Assembly (NCBI GenBank): GCA_964413535.1
Contig: CAYPTB010000010.1
Span: 157,508-221,507, forward strand
DNA length: 64,000 nucleotides
Direction: 5' to 3'
Source: CAYPTB01 sp964413535
GTDB taxonomy: Bacteria > Planctomycetota > UBA1135 > GCA-002686595
Shown: in pieces, positions 8,548 to 17,971 of the stretch
How the letters are laid out: each line of letters opens with the position of its first letter
Position numbering within the stretch: the stretch's first letter is position 1
Notes under the pieces: model-generated
What the model was told of the DNA's origin: nothing
Databases searched by the model: none
The model's input: the letters and a program-made list of their open reading frames with translations, nothing else
Position numbers and translations under genes: made by a program

Positions 8548-9828
8548 CTACTCCTCGGTGATGTTCGCGTGCTCCCGTAGGAATCGGCGAACCTTCTTCT
8601 CGAGGAGCTCCGTCGCGAGCTGGGGGAAGAGCTTGTTCTCGGAGTAGTAGCTCTTCACCTCGTCCAGGGACACGCGATTGCGTTTTGCGATTTCCTGTAG
8701 CTCGGCCAGCACGTCCTTGTCGGTCGTCTGGAGCCCTTCCTTTTGCCCGATCGCCTCGACCAAGTACAGGGCCGAGAGCCCGCGGACGGAGGCCTCGTGG
8801 GCGCTCTCGGCGTCACCCTCCACCTGGGTCCGTGCCTCTTCTTCCGAGAGACCCTGCTGGACGAGCTCCTGCGCGCCGCGCTCGAGACGCGCCTCGACCT
8901 GGGAATCGAGCAAGCCGGTGGGAAGCTCCATGGGGTGCATCGAGATCAACTGCTCGAGCAGCCGCGTCTCGATCATCTGATCGCGCTGGAGGCGCTTCGC
9001 CTCCTCCAAGCGCTCACGCGCCGTCGTGCGCATGCCCGCCTCGTCCTCGGCCGTGAACAGCGCGAAGAGCTCGGCTTCGCTGGGCGGGATCGTGCGGAAC
9101 GCGCTCGCGAGCACCAACCGACACAGACCCTCTGCTCCGCGCGCGGCCGGGTGGGGGAAGTCCTCGGGGAAGGTGATCGGCACCTCCACGGTCGCGCCCT
9201 CGCCGGCGCCCACGAGCGCTGCCCGGAACGCCTCCGCGTCCACGCCCGGCGGGGGCGTCAGGGGGGAGATGCGCATGCCCTCGCGCGACTCCACCACCTC
9301 TCCGTCGTGGAGGAGCTCCACCTTGCCGACGGCCATCCCGTCCTTCGGGAGCCCTTCCGGTCCCGCGGGCTCGAGCCGCGAATTGCGTTGCACGACGTCC
9401 TCCAGCGCGCGGTCGAGCTCGTCCTCGTCGACCTCCACCTTGGGCACGCGGATCTCGAGCCCGTCGTACTGCTGGAGCTCGATCTCCGGCCGCAGGTAGA
9501 GATCGAAGACGAGCTCGAGGTCGCTCCCGACGAGCACCTCCTGCGGGGGCTCGATGCGCGGATGGGCGGCCGGCTTGAGCGCCTCTTCGCGGACGGCGCG
9601 CTCGTAGGCCTGCCGGACGAAGCTCTGGACGGTGTCCCGGCGGACGTCCTTGCCGAACGATTTCTCGAGCACGCGCGCGGGCACCTTGCCCGGTCGGAAG
9701 CCCTTCATGCGCGTGCGCTGGCCGACGTTCTGGAGGGCTTTCTGCACCTCGCGCTCCAGTTCCGCGGAGGGAACCGTGAGCGTGATCTTCGCCAGGCAGG
9801 GTCCGGTTCTGTCGACGTGGACGTCCAT
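8548..9828 (-). CDS. tig: Trigger factor (ribosome-associated chaperone/PPIase)
   Basis: 426 residues. Binds at the ribosome exit tunnel and holds nascent chains. The N-terminal ribosome-binding domain carries the signature GFRPGKVPARVLEKSFG (about residues 43-59); an FKBP-like PPIase domain lies near 155-235, where EGMRISPLTPPPGVDAEAF departs from the usual sequence; the rest is the helical C-terminal chaperone domain. The ATG at 9828 begins MDVHVDRTGPCLAKITLTV, as in the family; a longer open frame upstream is not homologous. No Shine-Dalgarno is visible. First gene of tig-clpP-clpX. Confidence 0.95.
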   Translation of the reverse strand: MDVHVDRTGPCLAKITLTVPSAELEREVQKALQNVGQRTRMKGFRPGKVPARVLEKSFGKDVRRDTVQSFVRQAYERAVREEALKPAAHPRIEPPQEVLVGSDLELVFDLYLRPEIELQQYDGLEIRVPKVEVDEDELDRALEDVVQRNSRLEPAGPEGLPKDGMAVGKVELLHDGEVVESREGMRISPLTPPPGVDAEAFRAALVGAGEGATVEVPITFPEDFPHPAARGAEGLCRLVLASAFRTIPPSEAELFALFTAEDEAGMRTTARERLEEAKRLQRDQMIETRLLEQLISMHPMELPTGLLDSQVEARLERGAQELVQQGLSEEEARTQVEGDAESAHEASVRGLSALYLVEAIGQKEGLQTTDKDVLAELQEIAKRNRVSLDEVKSYYSENKLFPQLATELLEKKVRRFLREHANITEE

Positions 9829-10031
9829 CGTGGGAGGTCTTCGTAGGCCTGTGCGGGAAGGCCTCGTGGGGGTGGAGAGCCGTGTGGGCGGAGCCGCGCA
9901 CTCTACTCGCGCGCGGGTCGACCAGTCCACCCCGCCGGACGTGCCGAAGCACCCTCGAAACGCCGAGGGGATCTCGGCGCGCGCGATGCGCACAGGCGCG
10001 CGGGGACCAAGTGAGTAGAATCCCACGCCGC

Positions 10032-10487
10032 ATGGACGTGCGCATCCGACCGGTGACGACGCTCGCCGAGGCGCTCACCTTCACGGGATTGCTCGACCGC
10101 TGGTCCGAGGAGGGGATGGCCGAGTTCCGCGACGTCCCACTGCCGCGTGCGGTCAGCCGGCGCTTCCTCGAGCGCCACTTCGCCCACTCGACCACGCTCC
10201 TGCTCCTCGCCGAGAGCGAGGAGGGCCTGAACGGCATGTGTCTCACCGCGCCGTTCGAGGACCCGCTCACGGGGGAGATCGTCCCGATGATCGTGCTCCT
10301 GCGCGTCGAGCCCGAGACGCGGCACCGCGGATTGGCGCGGGCGTTGGTCGACGACGCGCGTGCGATCCTCGCCGAGCGCGGCCACCGCGTCCTCGCCGCG
10401 CGCGCGGCGCACAACGACGACGCGCTGATCTCGATGGGCGAGCGCTGGGGCTTCGTGCGCCACTGGGAGCTCATGCTGCGCGAGTGA
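10032..10487 (+). CDS. GNAT family N-acetyltransferase
   Basis: 151 residues, a single GNAT domain. The acetyl-CoA-binding motif A region is IVLLRVEPETRHRGLARALVDDAR (R/Q-x-x-G-x-G/A pattern as RHRGLA), followed by VLAARAAHNDDALISMGERWGF, typical of the domain end. The substrate is unknown. The sirtuin gene starts 3 nt after its stop, so the pair may write and erase an acyl mark, possibly on a protein lysine. A TAGAAT hexamer ends 10 nt before the ATG and no Shine-Dalgarno is present. Confidence 0.85.
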   Translation: MDVRIRPVTTLAEALTFTGLLDRWSEEGMAEFRDVPLPRAVSRRFLERHFAHSTTLLLLAESEEGLNGMCLTAPFEDPLTGEIVPMIVLLRVEPETRHRGLARALVDDARAILAERGHRVLAARAAHNDDALISMGERWGFVRHWELMLRE

Positions 10488-10490
10488 CGT

Positions 10491-11219
10491 GTGACCGAGG
10501 CTTCTTCCGTCGTCGTGCTCACCGGAGCGGGGATCTCGGCCGACAGCGGTCTCGCGACGTTCCGCGGTCCCGGCGGACTGTGGGAGGGCCGCCGGCTCGA
10601 CGAGGTTGCGACGCCGGATGCCTGGCGACGCGATCCCGAGCTCGTGTGGCGCTTCTATCAGGAGCGGCGCGCGATGCTCGGCTCGGTCGCGCCCAATGCG
10701 GCGCATCGAGCGCTCGTGCGTCTCGAGCGCGCTCTGCTCGACGCGGGCCACGCGTTCCTGCTCGTCACGCAGAACGTCGACGACCTGCACGAGCGCGCCG
10801 GTTCGCGGCCCTTGCACGTGCACGGCGAGCTGCTGCGCCTGTGCTGCGAGGCGTGTGGGACGTCGCACCACGACGACGAGCACTTCGATCCCGCGAGCTT
10901 CGTCGCCTGTCCGAGCTGCGCCTTCCCGCAATTGCGGCCCGACGTCGTGTGGTTCGGCGAGGTACCCCACGGGCTGGACGAGATCGCGCACGAGCTCGGT
11001 TCGTGCAGTCACTTCCTCGCGATCGGTACGAGCGGAGTCGTGCACCCGGCGGCGGGGTTCCTCGAGCTCGCGCGAGCGTCAGGTGCGCGCACCGACGTCA
11101 ACAGTCTCGACGCGCCGGACAACCTCGACGCGCGCGACGCGTTCCATCCCGGACGCGCTACGGAGATCGTTCCGCGGCTCGTCGAGCGACTGCTCGGGGA
11201 GCTCGGCATCGCGCGCTAG
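10491..11219 (+). CDS. NAD-dependent protein deacylase, sirtuin (CobB-like)
   Basis: 242 residues, GTG start. Removes acyl groups from protein lysines using NAD+. NAD site: VLTGAGISADSGLATFRG. TQNVDDLHERAG and the catalytic His (H111 in HVHGEL) follow; zinc is bound by two Cys pairs (CEAC and CPSC), then VVWFGE. Tyr56 and Arg59 in RFYQERR occupy the positions that bind succinyl/malonyl carboxylates in class III sirtuins, so desuccinylation or demalonylation is likely in addition to deacetylation. Co-transcribed with the upstream GNAT gene. Confidence 0.93.
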   Translation: MTEASSVVVLTGAGISADSGLATFRGPGGLWEGRRLDEVATPDAWRRDPELVWRFYQERRAMLGSVAPNAAHRALVRLERALLDAGHAFLLVTQNVDDLHERAGSRPLHVHGELLRLCCEACGTSHHDDEHFDPASFVACPSCAFPQLRPDVVWFGEVPHGLDEIAHELGSCSHFLAIGTSGVVHPAAGFLELARASGARTDVNSLDAPDNLDARDAFHPGRATEIVPRLVERLLGELGIAR

Positions 11220-11242
11220 CGTCCCGAACCAGGAGCTCGCGA
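11215..11242. repeat. Interspersed repeat, copy 2 (downstream of sirtuin gene)
   Basis: Same 28-nt unit as 2471-2498 (25 of 28 identical), again containing the TAG stop of the preceding gene and in the same orientation. The rest of the 153-bp gap to 11372 shows no other gene. Confidence 0.55.
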
Positions 11243-11372
11243 GGAAAGCGCGTCGAACGAGGATCGTAGGCAGGCGCGGACCACGACGCATCTCGGGTCG
11301 AGTCTCCGGAGGATCGATCCGCCAGGACGACGCGGGCTCTCGACCGCGGTCGCGAACCCCTCGTTCGGGGGG

Positions 11373-13349
11373 CTAGTCGATGTACCCGAGGTCGCGCAGG
11401 TGCTGGCGCGTGGCGGCGTCGAGGGCGGTGGAATCGCCCGGCTTCGATGGGTAGTGACGCTCGAAGAGGCCGAGCTCCTCGGCGAGCCGACCCGGAACTC
11501 CCGCTTGCGGTGCGGATTCCTCCGGGTCGTGGCCCAGGTCGTAGGACTCCCGCCCCTGCGTGCCTTCGATGAGCTTCCACTCCGCCGTTCGCACGGCGCG
11601 TTGCTCGAGCGCGTCCTTCTGCACCTCGCCGAAGGCTAGCTCCGGCCAGGGCTCGGTCCCCGCCAGGCAGGGCAGGAGCGAGCGCCCCGCCAGACCCGCG
11701 GGGAGTTCGAGTCCCGCGAGCTCGATCAGGGTCGGCATCAGGTCCACCGTGCGCACCTGAGCGTCGACGACGCGTCCCGGCGGGATGTGTCCGGGCGCGG
11801 AAAGGACGAGCGGAACGCGCAGCAGATCGTCGTGCAGGCGATCGCCGTGCAGCACGCGGACGCGCCGTGCTTCGAAGCCCTCTCCGTGGTCGGAGGTGAG
11901 CGCGATCACGAGGCCCTGCGGCTCGACGTGGCGGCGCACACTTCCGAGGAGCCGACCGAGCTCGTCGTCGACGAAGCGGATCCGGTTCCGGTAGAGCTCG
12001 CGGAACCAGTCGAGATCGCGTTGCGACGCGCGCGCGATCTCGCTCGGGTGCACGCTGAGCCTGCCCGCGAAGGTCGCGGAGACGCGTTCGCCGGCGGAGC
12101 GCAGCGCGTCGTCCGGCTCGGGATGATAGATGTAGTAGTCGTGCACCTGGTAGGTGTGCACGAGCAAGAAGAAGGGCCGCGCCGGATCGCGCTCGGCGAG
12201 CCAGCGCTCGACCTCGCCGCGCGTCCGCTGCAACCCGCCGAACTCGTAGACCAGCGCCAGCAACGGTCGCAGCGGCAGGTAGCGGTTCTTCGCCGCTCGC
12301 CAGAAGAGCGGCACGTGCACGCGGAACGGACGAAAGCGGAACTCCGCCTGGGGATCGAAGAGCTCGAAGCCCTGGTCGAGGCCGAAGGCGGGGCTGATGA
12401 AGCCGCCGCCGGTGAAGGCCGCGGTCTCGTAGCCGGATGCGTGGAAGACCTCGGCGAGCGTGAGGACGTCGTCCGACAGCGACGTCGTCACCATGACCGC
12501 GCCGTGCTGCGACGGGTAGAGCGAGGTCAAGATCGAGCTCGTCGCGGGGAGGGTCCACGGCGCGCTCGACACGGCCTCCGTGAAGCGCACGCCGTCGCGC
12601 GCGAGCATCGCGAGCGCGCCGCGCTCGGCGCCGGGTGCGAGGGCGAGGTCCGCCCGGAGCGTGTCGACGAGGAGCAATACGACGCTCGGGCTTCCCGGGA
12701 GCGCGGTCGCGCGAGCCGGCTCCGGCACGAAGCGTCGCGGCGGCTCGCGGTCGAAGAGCGCCACCGGCAGCGCTAGCGCGGCGAGCGCCGCGACGGCGAG
12801 CGCGCGCGCCGCGCCCGGGCGCAGGCGAGGTGCCGCAACCGCGGCGGCGGCGGGCACGAGTAGCGCGAGGGCGGGGCTCGCGATCTCGACCGCGCGCGGG
12901 GCATCGGCCAGCGCCCAGTGGCCGAGCGCCGCCCCCGGGACGGAGGCCGCGAGCACGACGAGCCACGCCGGCCGGCTGCCGGGGCGCGCGCGGCGCAGCG
13001 CGGCGCCCGAGAGCGCGCCGAAGGGGAGCGCGAGCACCAGTGCGAACGCGAAGCCGACGCCGCGCTCGAACGTGCCGGCGGCGGCGAGCTCCTTCGACAC
13101 GACGGAGAGCGCGTGCAGGAGCAGCGCACCTGCGAGCGCGAGGCTCGCCGCCGCCCCGGGGGCGCGCGCGAGTCGCGCCGCGAGCCCCGCGGCGAGGCCG
13201 CCCGCGAGGAACGCGGCGAGGGACAGGAGCGCGAGCGTCCAAGGCGTGCGCGCGATCCCCGTGGCGATCCAGTCGACGAGGAAGAGCGCGAAACCCGCGA
13301 GGCCGCCCGCGGTCGTGGCTGCGCGCGGGCGGGCAACGTCCGAGTTCAC
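11373..13349 (-). CDS. Membrane-anchored alkaline-phosphatase-superfamily (sulfatase-like) protein
   Basis: 658 residues from GTG 13349. About six hydrophobic segments fill residues 10-200, then a sulfatase-fold domain from about 220. Metal-site motif: LLLVDTLRAD. The nucleophile motif is APWTLPATSS, with Thr266 where sulfatases have the FGly-forming Cys/Ser and without the following Arg. So it is more like Thr-type phospho- or sulfo-transfer enzymes (LtaS/EptA logic) than a true sulfatase. TSDHGEGFE is the distal metal site, and the protein ends LRDLGYID. TACGCT ends 8 nt before the GTG, favouring this start; an upstream GTG at 13391 would add 14 residues. Confidence 0.8.
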   Translation of the reverse strand: MNSDVARPRAATTAGGLAGFALFLVDWIATGIARTPWTLALLSLAAFLAGGLAAGLAARLARAPGAAASLALAGALLLHALSVVSKELAAAGTFERGVGFAFALVLALPFGALSGAALRRARPGSRPAWLVVLAASVPGAALGHWALADAPRAVEIASPALALLVPAAAAVAAPRLRPGAARALAVAALAALALPVALFDREPPRRFVPEPARATALPGSPSVVLLLVDTLRADLALAPGAERGALAMLARDGVRFTEAVSSAPWTLPATSSILTSLYPSQHGAVMVTTSLSDDVLTLAEVFHASGYETAAFTGGGFISPAFGLDQGFELFDPQAEFRFRPFRVHVPLFWRAAKNRYLPLRPLLALVYEFGGLQRTRGEVERWLAERDPARPFFLLVHTYQVHDYYIYHPEPDDALRSAGERVSATFAGRLSVHPSEIARASQRDLDWFRELYRNRIRFVDDELGRLLGSVRRHVEPQGLVIALTSDHGEGFEARRVRVLHGDRLHDDLLRVPLVLSAPGHIPPGRVVDAQVRTVDLMPTLIELAGLELPAGLAGRSLLPCLAGTEPWPELAFGEVQKDALEQRAVRTAEWKLIEGTQGRESYDLGHDPEESAPQAGVPGRLAEELGLFERHYPSKPGDSTALDAATRQHLRDLGYID

Positions 13350-13454
13350 GGGCGGCGAGCGTACACGCAACCGCGGAGGGGGTGAAGGCACCCGGATCCA
13401 CCCGGGCGCGGAGATCGAGGAACGGCCGCGTACCTCAGTCGGCCGAACGCGCGA

Positions 13455-13486
13455 CGGGCGCCCTCTCCGCGAGGAGAGAGCGCCCG
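13455..13486 (-). terminator. Hairpin after the DUF4331 gene
   Basis: Nearly perfect 13-bp stem (one G:T-type mismatch) around a short loop, reading GGGCGCTCTCTCC then GGAGAGGGCGCCC on the - strand, starting 21 nt after the stop codon. Confidence 0.55.
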
Positions 13487-13507
13487 ATCGCCGGTGGGGG
13501 CGAGGAG

Positions 13508-14944
13508 CTACTCGATCGCACCCTGCGCCGGCGACAGAAGGAACGGGAACTCCTCCGGGAAGTCGAGCCCGTGCGAGGCGGCGCCGTCGGTGAACGGCAC
13601 GTCGCCGGACGGTGCGTCGGACGGGTCGAGGTTCGCGCCCATCAGGACGCGCAGCGTGATGTCGACCACGTCGTCACCCGGCCGGCGTCCGTTGGGATAG
13701 CCGCCGAGGTCCCCACCGAGCACGCCGAGTGGCGACTGAGCCCGAGCCCTCACGGGCTCCACGGCGTACCGGAGACGGAGCACCGCCGCCTCCGTGGGGG
13801 TCTCCGTGAGGCCCGGAACGCCGCGCAGGAAGAAGCTCTGCAGGTCGTCGCGCGGGAACTGACGCGGAGCGGGGAAACCGAGGAGGTCCTCGATCATCTT
13901 CGGCAGCACGGGATACGTGAAGTACTCCGCGAAGCGCGCGTCCTCGGTCGGGTGCGCGCCGTTGTAGGCGTCCTTGTCCACCATGCCGATGAGGAGCGAG
14001 TTGACGAGCGGAGCTCCGACGCGGGAGACCTGGACCGGTCGCCCGAACTCGTCGTCCACGCCGTCGAACTCGTGGTGCGCGCGCATCGTGCGCGCGGCGG
14101 GCAGGCTCGCGGTGGTCCAGGCTCCGATCACGGTCTTCGCGGCGCGGAGCACCGGCACGGGAACCTCGAGCGCGAGCAGGGTCACGTTGAACCCGGCCAG
14201 GGAGCTCTTCCGGCTGCCGGTCTCGCCGACGGGGGGAAGGTCCAGGAGGTCGAAGGTGTCGCCCATGTCGAACGCCAGCGGGTCCCGGCGGGGGCCCACG
14301 AAGAGCCTGCCCACGTAGCCGCCCGGGTACACGACGTCGAAGACGTGCGCGGCGGCCATCCCCGCGTAGTCGGGCATCGTCCGGTCGCCCAGGTAGTTGG
14401 GGGTCACGCAGAACTCGGTGCTGCGCTCCCCGACGTGCCGGAGGGGAACGGAGGTCGTCCCGTCCGCGCCGCGGAGGATGACCTCGACCGTGTAGTGCTC
14501 GACGACCGCCATCGAGGCGTGCTGCGGGTCGCGCGCGGCGACTTGTTCGGCGGCCATGAGCGGCCGGGAGACGAGCCGGGAGTTCCGGCGATTGCCGACC
14601 GAGGCATCCGTGTCCCCCATCGCCATGCCGAAGCGGAAGCGGAAGGTCACGTCCTCGACGCCGTCGCCGTCGTTGTCGACGTTGATGTCGTAGAGGGCGT
14701 CGGGGTCCATCGTGTAGCCCTGCGGCCCGGCGAAGGGGACCTGGAACGGCTGGTAGGAGGCGAGCAGGACGACGAAGTCCTCGCGCCCCCACTCGTAGCT
14801 GCGGAACATGTAGAAGTCGCTGCCGTCGACCTTGGGGTTCTCGGCGACGAACTCCGCCTCACGGTGGTCCCAGGCGACGGCCTCCGCCGTTGCGGCGACG
14901 AGGGCCACGGAAGCGAGAACGGTGATTCGGATGAAGCGCGACAT
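13508..14944 (-). CDS. Secreted DUF4331 family protein
   Basis: 478 residues. A signal peptide (about residues 1-22, cleaved near AEAVAWDHR) is followed by the DUF4331 pattern: DHREAEFVAENPKVDGSDFY, then YDINVDNDGDGVEDVTFRFRF, and a C-terminal PNGRRPGDDVVDITLRVLMG. DUF4331 has no established biochemical role; the Asp-rich NDGDGVED stretch looks like a calcium-binding loop. Standalone gene with its own hairpin terminator. The ATG is preceded by TCCAGGAGGACC, a good Shine-Dalgarno. Confidence 0.88.
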   Translation of the reverse strand: MSRFIRITVLASVALVAATAEAVAWDHREAEFVAENPKVDGSDFYMFRSYEWGREDFVVLLASYQPFQVPFAGPQGYTMDPDALYDINVDNDGDGVEDVTFRFRFGMAMGDTDASVGNRRNSRLVSRPLMAAEQVAARDPQHASMAVVEHYTVEVILRGADGTTSVPLRHVGERSTEFCVTPNYLGDRTMPDYAGMAAAHVFDVVYPGGYVGRLFVGPRRDPLAFDMGDTFDLLDLPPVGETGSRKSSLAGFNVTLLALEVPVPVLRAAKTVIGAWTTASLPAARTMRAHHEFDGVDDEFGRPVQVSRVGAPLVNSLLIGMVDKDAYNGAHPTEDARFAEYFTYPVLPKMIEDLLGFPAPRQFPRDDLQSFFLRGVPGLTETPTEAAVLRLRYAVEPVRARAQSPLGVLGGDLGGYPNGRRPGDDVVDITLRVLMGANLDPSDAPSGDVPFTDGAASHGLDFPEEFPFLLSPAQGAIE

Positions 14945-15095
14945 GAGGTCCTCCTGGAGGAAAGGTCACTCGTGACGTCAGTTGGATTCCTTTGGTCTTT
15001 GGGTGTGTTTGTAACGGCGCGCGAGCCGGCGATCGCTCGGCACGGAAGCCCATGCGGCGGTCGCACAGTTCGTAGTTCCGCTGGACCGAGGGCGG

Positions 15096-15695
15096 TCAGG
15101 AGCGGGACCGGGCGCGAGTGACGAGGCGCAGGACCGAGTCGTCGGTCGAAGCGCGCGGCAGGTCGTCGAGCCCGAACCAGACGACGGCGTGCGACTCGGC
15201 GGAGCACACGGGCTCGGCGCCGGGCGGCGCCCACACGACGAAGCGCGTGTCGAGGTGCAGGTGCTCGGGTTCGTCGCGTCGCGCTGGGATCGGATGCACG
15301 TCGACGTCGATCGGGCGCGGATCGATCCGGAGGTCCGGGATGCCGCTCTCCTCGATGGCCTCGCGCAACGCGACGCGCGCGAGATTGCCGTCGCCGTCGC
15401 AGTGGCCGCCGAGCTGGAGCCAGCGGCCTAGCTTCTTGTGGTGGGTGAGCAGGCAGCGCTCGCCGGACGCGTCGAGCACGAGCGCGGACGCCGTCAGGTG
15501 GCCCGGCGCGCAGGTGCGCAGAAGCGCGTCTCCGTGCGCGTCGAGGAACGCGAGGATGTGGTCGCGCTCGCGTGCCTGATCGGGCGACCAAGGCGCGTAC
15601 GCGGTGAGGAGGGCGCGAGCGGCTTCCGGCCCCCCGGGCGCGAGGTCGCGGGCCGCGAGCAGGCGCGCGCGCTCGGGCCGGCGCGCGCGAGTCAC
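15096..15695 (-). CDS. NUDIX hydrolase
   Basis: 199 residues, GTG start. NUDIX enzymes cleave nucleoside diphosphates linked to another group. The box is GGHCDGDGNLARVALREAIEE followed by SGI; the first Glu of GX5EX7REUXEEXGU is Gly, as in a known subgroup with WLQLGGHCDGD, while the metal-binding REAIEE core is intact. The N-terminal 60 residues are helical and may dimerise. The substrate is unknown. It starts 7 nt after the ettA stop, so it is probably in that transcript. Confidence 0.85.
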   Translation of the reverse strand: MTRARRPERARLLAARDLAPGGPEAARALLTAYAPWSPDQARERDHILAFLDAHGDALLRTCAPGHLTASALVLDASGERCLLTHHKKLGRWLQLGGHCDGDGNLARVALREAIEESGIPDLRIDPRPIDVDVHPIPARRDEPEHLHLDTRFVVWAPPGAEPVCSAESHAVVWFGLDDLPRASTDDSVLRLVTRARSRS

Positions 15696-15702
15696 GGCGC
15701 GC

Positions 15703-17382
15703 TCACTTGCGCAGGAGCTTGCGGTAACGGCCGGCGCGCGACTCCGGGCCGAAGCCCATGCGCTCGCGCCAGCCCTTGCGCCACTCCGCGTAGTCCTCGT
15801 ACGTGCCGTGGTGGAAGTTCACGTAGCCGTCGCCCTCGAAGGCGAGGATGTGGCTCACGACGCGGTTCAGGAAGTAGCGGTCGTGGCTCACGACGATCGC
15901 GGAGCCCGGGTACTCCTGCAGCGCCTCTTCCAGCACGCGCAGCGTGTCGAGGTCGAGGTCGTTGGTGGGCTCGTCGAGCAGGATGACGTTGGCGGCGTGC
16001 TTCAGCATGCGCGCGAGCAGCACGCGGTTGCGCATCCCGCCCGAGCACTCGCCCAGGAGCTTCTGCTGGTCGTCGCCCTTGAAGTTGAAGCGCGCGACGT
16101 AGGCGCGGCCGTCGATCGTGCGGTTGCCGAAGGGGATCAGGTCGTTCCCCTCCGTGATGTTCGCGTAGACCGTCTTCGCGTCGTCGAGGATGACGCGCGA
16201 CTGGTCCAGGTAGGTGAGCTTGACCGTCGAGCCGATCGAGATGGTGCCCGAGTCGGGCTCCTCCTGGCCCAGGATCATGCGCAGGAGCGTCGTCTTGCCC
16301 ATACCGTTGGGACCGACGACGCCCAGGATCGCTCCGGCCGGCATGCTGAACGAGAGGTCGCGGATGAGCACGCGGTCGCCGTAGCCCTTCGAGAGGTCGC
16401 GCGTCTCGATCACCTTGTCGCCCAGGCGCGGGCCGGGCGGGATGCGCAGGTCGACGGACTCGAGCTGCTCCTCGGCCTTCCTCTCGAGCAGCTCCTTGTA
16501 GCGCGCGACGCGCGACTTGCTGCGCGTGTTGCGCGCCTTCGGAGTGGTCGCGATCCACTCCTTCTCGCGCTCGAGCATCTTCGCCTGCTTGCTGTCCGAC
16601 TGGCGCTTCAGGTCGAGCTGCACGGCCTTCGTTCCGAGATATTCGGAGTAGTTGCCCTTGTAGGGGTGCGCCTTGCCGCGCTCCATCTCGAGCATCCAAC
16701 CCACGACGTTGTCGAGGAAGTAGCGGTCGTGCGTGATCAGGATCACGGTGCCGTGGTAGTTCCCGAGGTACTGCTCGAGCCACTCGATCGTCTCCGCGTC
16801 GAGGTGGTTCGTGGGCTCGTCGAGCAAGAGCATGTCGGGGTGCGCGAGCAGGAGCTTGCACAGCGCCACGCGCCGGCGCTCGCCGCCCGAGAGCCGCGTG
16901 ACGTTCGCGTCCATCGGCGGCAGACACAGGGCCGTCGCGGCTTGCTCGAGGCGGCTGTCGAGCTCCCAGATCTCCTTGTGGTCCATCTCCTCGGAGAGAT
17001 GCGTGAACTCGGCGTTGAGCTTGTCCTCCTCCGCACCGGAGACGCTGCCGAGCAGCGCCGAGACCTCGTAGTAGCGCGCCTCGATGTCGCGCAAGGGCTT
17101 CACCGCCTCGTCCAGGTTGCCCGCGACGTCGAGCGTCTCGGTCAGCGGCGGCTCCTGCGACAGGTAGCCGATCGACAGGTCGCCCACGGGCTTGGCGCTG
17201 CCCTCGAAGGCCTTGTCCTCGCCGGCGATGATCTTGAGCAGCGTCGACTTGCCCGAGCCGTTCGCGCCGATCACGCCGATCTTGGCGCCTTCGAGGAAGG
17301 CCAGCGTGATGCCCTTGAGCACCTCGCGCAGGCCGTAGAACTTGTGGACGTCTTCCAGGTGGAAGATGATCTTCTCGGACAT
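15703..17382 (-). CDS. ettA: ABC-F translational throttle EttA
   Basis: 559 residues. EttA binds the ribosomal E site and gates entry into elongation according to energy state. Two ABC domains: Walker A GANGSGKST and signature LSGGERRRVAL, then GPNGMGKTT and CSGGMRNRVLL. The EttA-type arm (EGSAKPVGDLSIGYL region) and the linker (WIATTPKARNTRSKSRVARY) are present, and there are no membrane segments. ATG 17382 gives MSEKIIFHLEDVHKFYG. A TATCCT hexamer ends 9 nt upstream and no Shine-Dalgarno is visible. The NUDIX gene follows. Confidence 0.93.
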   Translation of the reverse strand: MSEKIIFHLEDVHKFYGLREVLKGITLAFLEGAKIGVIGANGSGKSTLLKIIAGEDKAFEGSAKPVGDLSIGYLSQEPPLTETLDVAGNLDEAVKPLRDIEARYYEVSALLGSVSGAEEDKLNAEFTHLSEEMDHKEIWELDSRLEQAATALCLPPMDANVTRLSGGERRRVALCKLLLAHPDMLLLDEPTNHLDAETIEWLEQYLGNYHGTVILITHDRYFLDNVVGWMLEMERGKAHPYKGNYSEYLGTKAVQLDLKRQSDSKQAKMLEREKEWIATTPKARNTRSKSRVARYKELLERKAEEQLESVDLRIPPGPRLGDKVIETRDLSKGYGDRVLIRDLSFSMPAGAILGVVGPNGMGKTTLLRMILGQEEPDSGTISIGSTVKLTYLDQSRVILDDAKTVYANITEGNDLIPFGNRTIDGRAYVARFNFKGDDQQKLLGECSGGMRNRVLLARMLKHAANVILLDEPTNDLDLDTLRVLEEALQEYPGSAIVVSHDRYFLNRVVSHILAFEGDGYVNFHHGTYEDYAEWRKGWRERMGFGPESRAGRYRKLLRK

Positions 17383-17456
17383 GGGGCGAACAGGATAGCG
17401 GCGCTCTCCGTGCTTGCCCAGGATACGCGCCGGGCGCGGCTCGTCGACCCGCGACC

Positions 17457-17971
17457 TCAGGAGATCGGCGGCTCCTCGCCCAGGAGCTCGCGCAGGGCTT
17501 CGCGGTGCGTCGCAAGGAACAAGCGGTCCTTGTCCCGCCCAGCGCGCGCCTTCGACTCGACGATGTGCCGGAGACGCGCGCAGGGAACGTCGATGCCCTC
17601 GATCTTGAAGACGCGGCGCTCGCCCCAGACTCGCTCGAAATCGAAGCCGGCCATGACTAGCGTGAAGTCGACCTCGAGTTCCTCCCCGTCCGTCGCGTGG
17701 GTCAGCGCTCTCCGCTCGACGATTCGCTCCGCAAGCCAAAGGTCGCGCGGGTGATCGAGCGGCTCGCCGGAGCTCGTGAACTCGATGCTTCACAGGTTTT
17801 CCACGCCGCGAGCAGGTTCTCCGCGTCGGGGGGGAGGAACAGGTCGCAGTCCTCGGTTGCGAACACAGCGCCTGGTCCAGGCGCCCATAGGTTCGCTCCC
17901 CACACACCGATCGCCGCGAATCGGATCGACCGATCTCCGAGAGCTTTCAGGAGGGTGTAGAGGGGGTCCAC
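17457..17971 (-). pseudogene. Frameshifted nucleotidyltransferase-like gene
   Basis: Two frames encode one recognisable protein. From GTG 17971 the frame gives VDPLYTLLKALGDRSIRFAA, then VWGANLW and TEDCDLFLPP (DxD metal motif of polymerase-beta-type nucleotidyltransferases), up to AAWKTCEAS. Near 17785-17790 homology moves to a second frame, reading EFTSSGEPLDHPRDLW, then EVDFTLVMAGFDFERVW, and ending GEEPPIS. Adding one base there restores a continuous protein of about 170 residues. It is either a natural single-base deletion or an assembly error. Its start overlaps the end of a 100-residue upstream gene by 25 nt. Confidence 0.65.
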
